Assembly: GCA_039591075.1 (NCBI GenBank)
Contig: JBDHEI010000063.1
Location: forward strand, 1-15,159
DNA: 15,159 nt
Origin: JAOTVV01 sp039591075
GTDB lineage: Bacteria > Gemmatimonadota > Gemmatimonadetes > Gemmatimonadales > GWC2-71-9
Reading direction: 5' to 3'
Below, piece after piece: positions 14,005 to 15,159 of the stretch; positions within the stretch are counted from its first letter, which is position 1; every line of letters starts with the position of its first letter. The notes under the pieces were generated by a model, which was not told the origin of the DNA, made no database searches, and saw only the letters and a list, made by a program, of their open reading frames with translations. The translations under genes and the position numbers were made by a program.

Positions 14005-15159
14005 CTACGCCGTTCCCGGAACCGAGACGACCGCCCGCACCAGCTCCGACGGCCCAAACTCCATCCGGTCGGGACCCAGGCGGAGCGGCGACTCCATCAT
14101 CTCATCCCACGTGACCGCCTGGCCCGTGTAGCACGAGATCCGTCCCATGATCGCCGTCATCGTCGCCACGGCCGTCCTGGCGGCCTCGTTGACCGGCTGA
14201 TCGGTGCGAATGGCCGTAACGAGATCGATGTGCTCCTGCACATAGGGGCGCGGATCGATTTCCTCACCGTCGTCGTCCACCTCGTACGGATAGCGCCACT
14301 GCGCGCGTCCGTCCGGGCTCCAGATTTCGTCCTTACAGTTCGTGTAGCCCTCACTTCCCCGCACGAACTCCGAGACGTTGTCGGTGCAGCCCGCGATCTG
14401 GCGGCACATGCTGTGGACGTGGACGTCGTTCTCGTAGGTGAAATCGATGCTGAAGAAATCGTACTGATCTCCACTCGGACGCCGCCATCGACCGCCGAAG
14501 CCCACCGCCTTCTCGGGATGGGCATCGCCGAGGAACCAGTTGACGACGTCCAGGTTGTGCACGTGCTGCTCCACGATGTGATCGCCAGAGAGCCAGGTCC
14601 AGTTCACCCAGTCACGCAGCATGTATTCGATGTCGGTCCATCCTCGCTGCCGATCCCGCCACCACGGCACGCGCCCGTTCCAGTAGCAGTTGGCGGCGAC
14701 GACGTCACCGATAGCGCCGCGCGTGACCTTCCTGAACGTCTCCAGGTAGTTGGCCTGGTGGCGCCGTTGCGTCCCCGTCACCACACACAAGCGCAGCCCG
14801 TCCGCCGTCCGGGCGGACGCCATCACGGACCGCGCGCCCACCGGGTCAACGGCCACCGGCTTTTCCATGAACACGTGCTTCCGCGCGTCCACGCAGGTCT
14901 CGAAATGCTGAGGCCGGAAGTAGGGCGGCGTGGCGAGGATCACGATGTCGACGTCCGTCTCGATGAGCCGCTGGTAGGCGTCGAACCCCACGAAGCACCG
15001 TTCGTCCTGAACCTCGACACTCTTGTTCTCCCGCAACCTCTTACCACACTCGTCCAACCGGTCCTGCAAGACCTCCGCCAACGCCGCGATCTCCAGGTTG
15101 GGGCCTGCCGAGAGGAAGTCGGTGGCGGCGCCCGTGCCGCGCCCGCCGCAGCCCACTAC
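14005..15159 (-). CDS. Gfo/Idh/MocA-family oxidoreductase (N-terminus beyond the window)
   Basis: The frame runs from TAG at 14005-14007 to the right edge. It opens in mid-gene with VVGCGGRGTGAA, the first Rossmann strand and loop, so the true start lies outside. A Tat or other signal of perhaps 30-50 residues may be missing, as in large relatives. The MEKPVAVDP motif carries the catalytic lysine. The region that normally holds the Asp/His pair reads GDHIVEQHVHNLDVVNWFLG, keeping His residues but with Glu/Gln where Asp is usual. TKS-free Trp-rich stretches (WWRDRQRGW, WVNWTWL) precede it. These features fit a recognisable clade found in environmental bacteria. The function is presumed to be sugar or polyol oxidation, with the substrate unknown. 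It lies 88 bases upstream of the second oxidoreductase on the same strand. Confidence 0.9.
   Translation of the reverse strand, partial: VVGCGGRGTGAATDFLSAGPNLEIAALAEVLQDRLDECGKRLRENKSVEVQDERCFVGFDAYQRLIETDVDIVILATPPYFRPQHFETCVDARKHVFMEKPVAVDPVGARSVMASARTADGLRLCVVTGTQRRHQANYLETFRKVTRGAIGDVVAANCYWNGRVPWWRDRQRGWTDIEYMLRDWVNWTWLSGDHIVEQHVHNLDVVNWFLGDAHPEKAVGFGGRWRRPSGDQYDFFSIDFTYENDVHVHSMCRQIAGCTDNVSEFVRGSEGYTNCKDEIWSPDGRAQWRYPYEVDDDGEEIDPRPYVQEHIDLVTAIRTDQPVNEAARTAVATMTAIMGRISCYTGQAVTWDEMMESPLRLGPDRMEFGPSELVRAVVSVPGTA

Noticed and set aside
13917..14057. Arg-rich N-terminal extension of the second oxidoreductase
   Set aside because: It overlaps the neighbouring gene's end, lacks family similarity, and ATG 13916 has a good ribosome binding site.

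Overview
The window is high-GC bacterial DNA with dense coding on both strands. Gene content includes a Tat-dependent Gfo/Idh/MocA oxidoreductase, a 3-keto-disaccharide hydrolase-type (DUF1080) lipoprotein, a DUF2911 protein, a BIG2/propeller-repeat lipoprotein and a secreted GH3 enzyme. This style is common in uncultured Gemmatimonadota, Acidobacteriota, Planctomycetota and similar environmental Gram-negative lineages. That placement is inference from gene families; no rRNA or marker gene is present. No tRNA, rRNA, CRISPR array, transposase or integrase was found.

Layout. (1) Bases 1-1268, minus strand: the N-terminal part of a lipoprotein with one bacterial Ig-like (BIG2) domain followed by at least eight ~39-residue 'WGTSSSDVYAVG' repeats; it runs off the left edge. 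(2) Bases 1530-2357, minus strand: a lipoprotein carrying a TonB C-terminal domain and a helical tail. (3) Bases 2695-9250, plus strand: a five-gene sugar-processing run. A Tat-exported oxidoreductase, a DUF1080 lipoprotein and a cytosolic oxidoreductase-like protein overlap one another by 4 and 7 bases. They are followed closely by an exported YdjC/ChbG-type deacetylase and an exported GH3 glycosidase. (4) Bases 9303-15159, minus strand, convergent with the run: an exported alpha/beta hydrolase, a DUF2911 protein, a TIM-barrel sugar isomerase/epimerase, a second cytosolic Gfo/Idh/MocA oxidoreductase, and a third large oxidoreductase cut by the right edge. The order given is left to right; transcription runs the other way.

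How the genes may work together (inference). The plus-strand run fits a route in which a periplasmic oxidoreductase makes a 3-keto-glycoside, the DUF1080 lipoprotein cleaves it, and a cytosolic oxidoreductase handles the released keto-sugar. The GH3 enzyme and the deacetylase would trim ordinary or acetylated glycosides. The minus-strand oxidoreductase plus TIM-barrel pair (gap of 9 bases, with the second gene's ribosome binding site overlapping the first gene's stop codon) is a second typical partner set for keto-sugar or inositol-like metabolism. That pair is visibly poorer in G+C than its flanks and may have a separate origin. No SusC/SusD-type transporter, regulator or sugar kinase lies in the window, so the substrate cannot be named.
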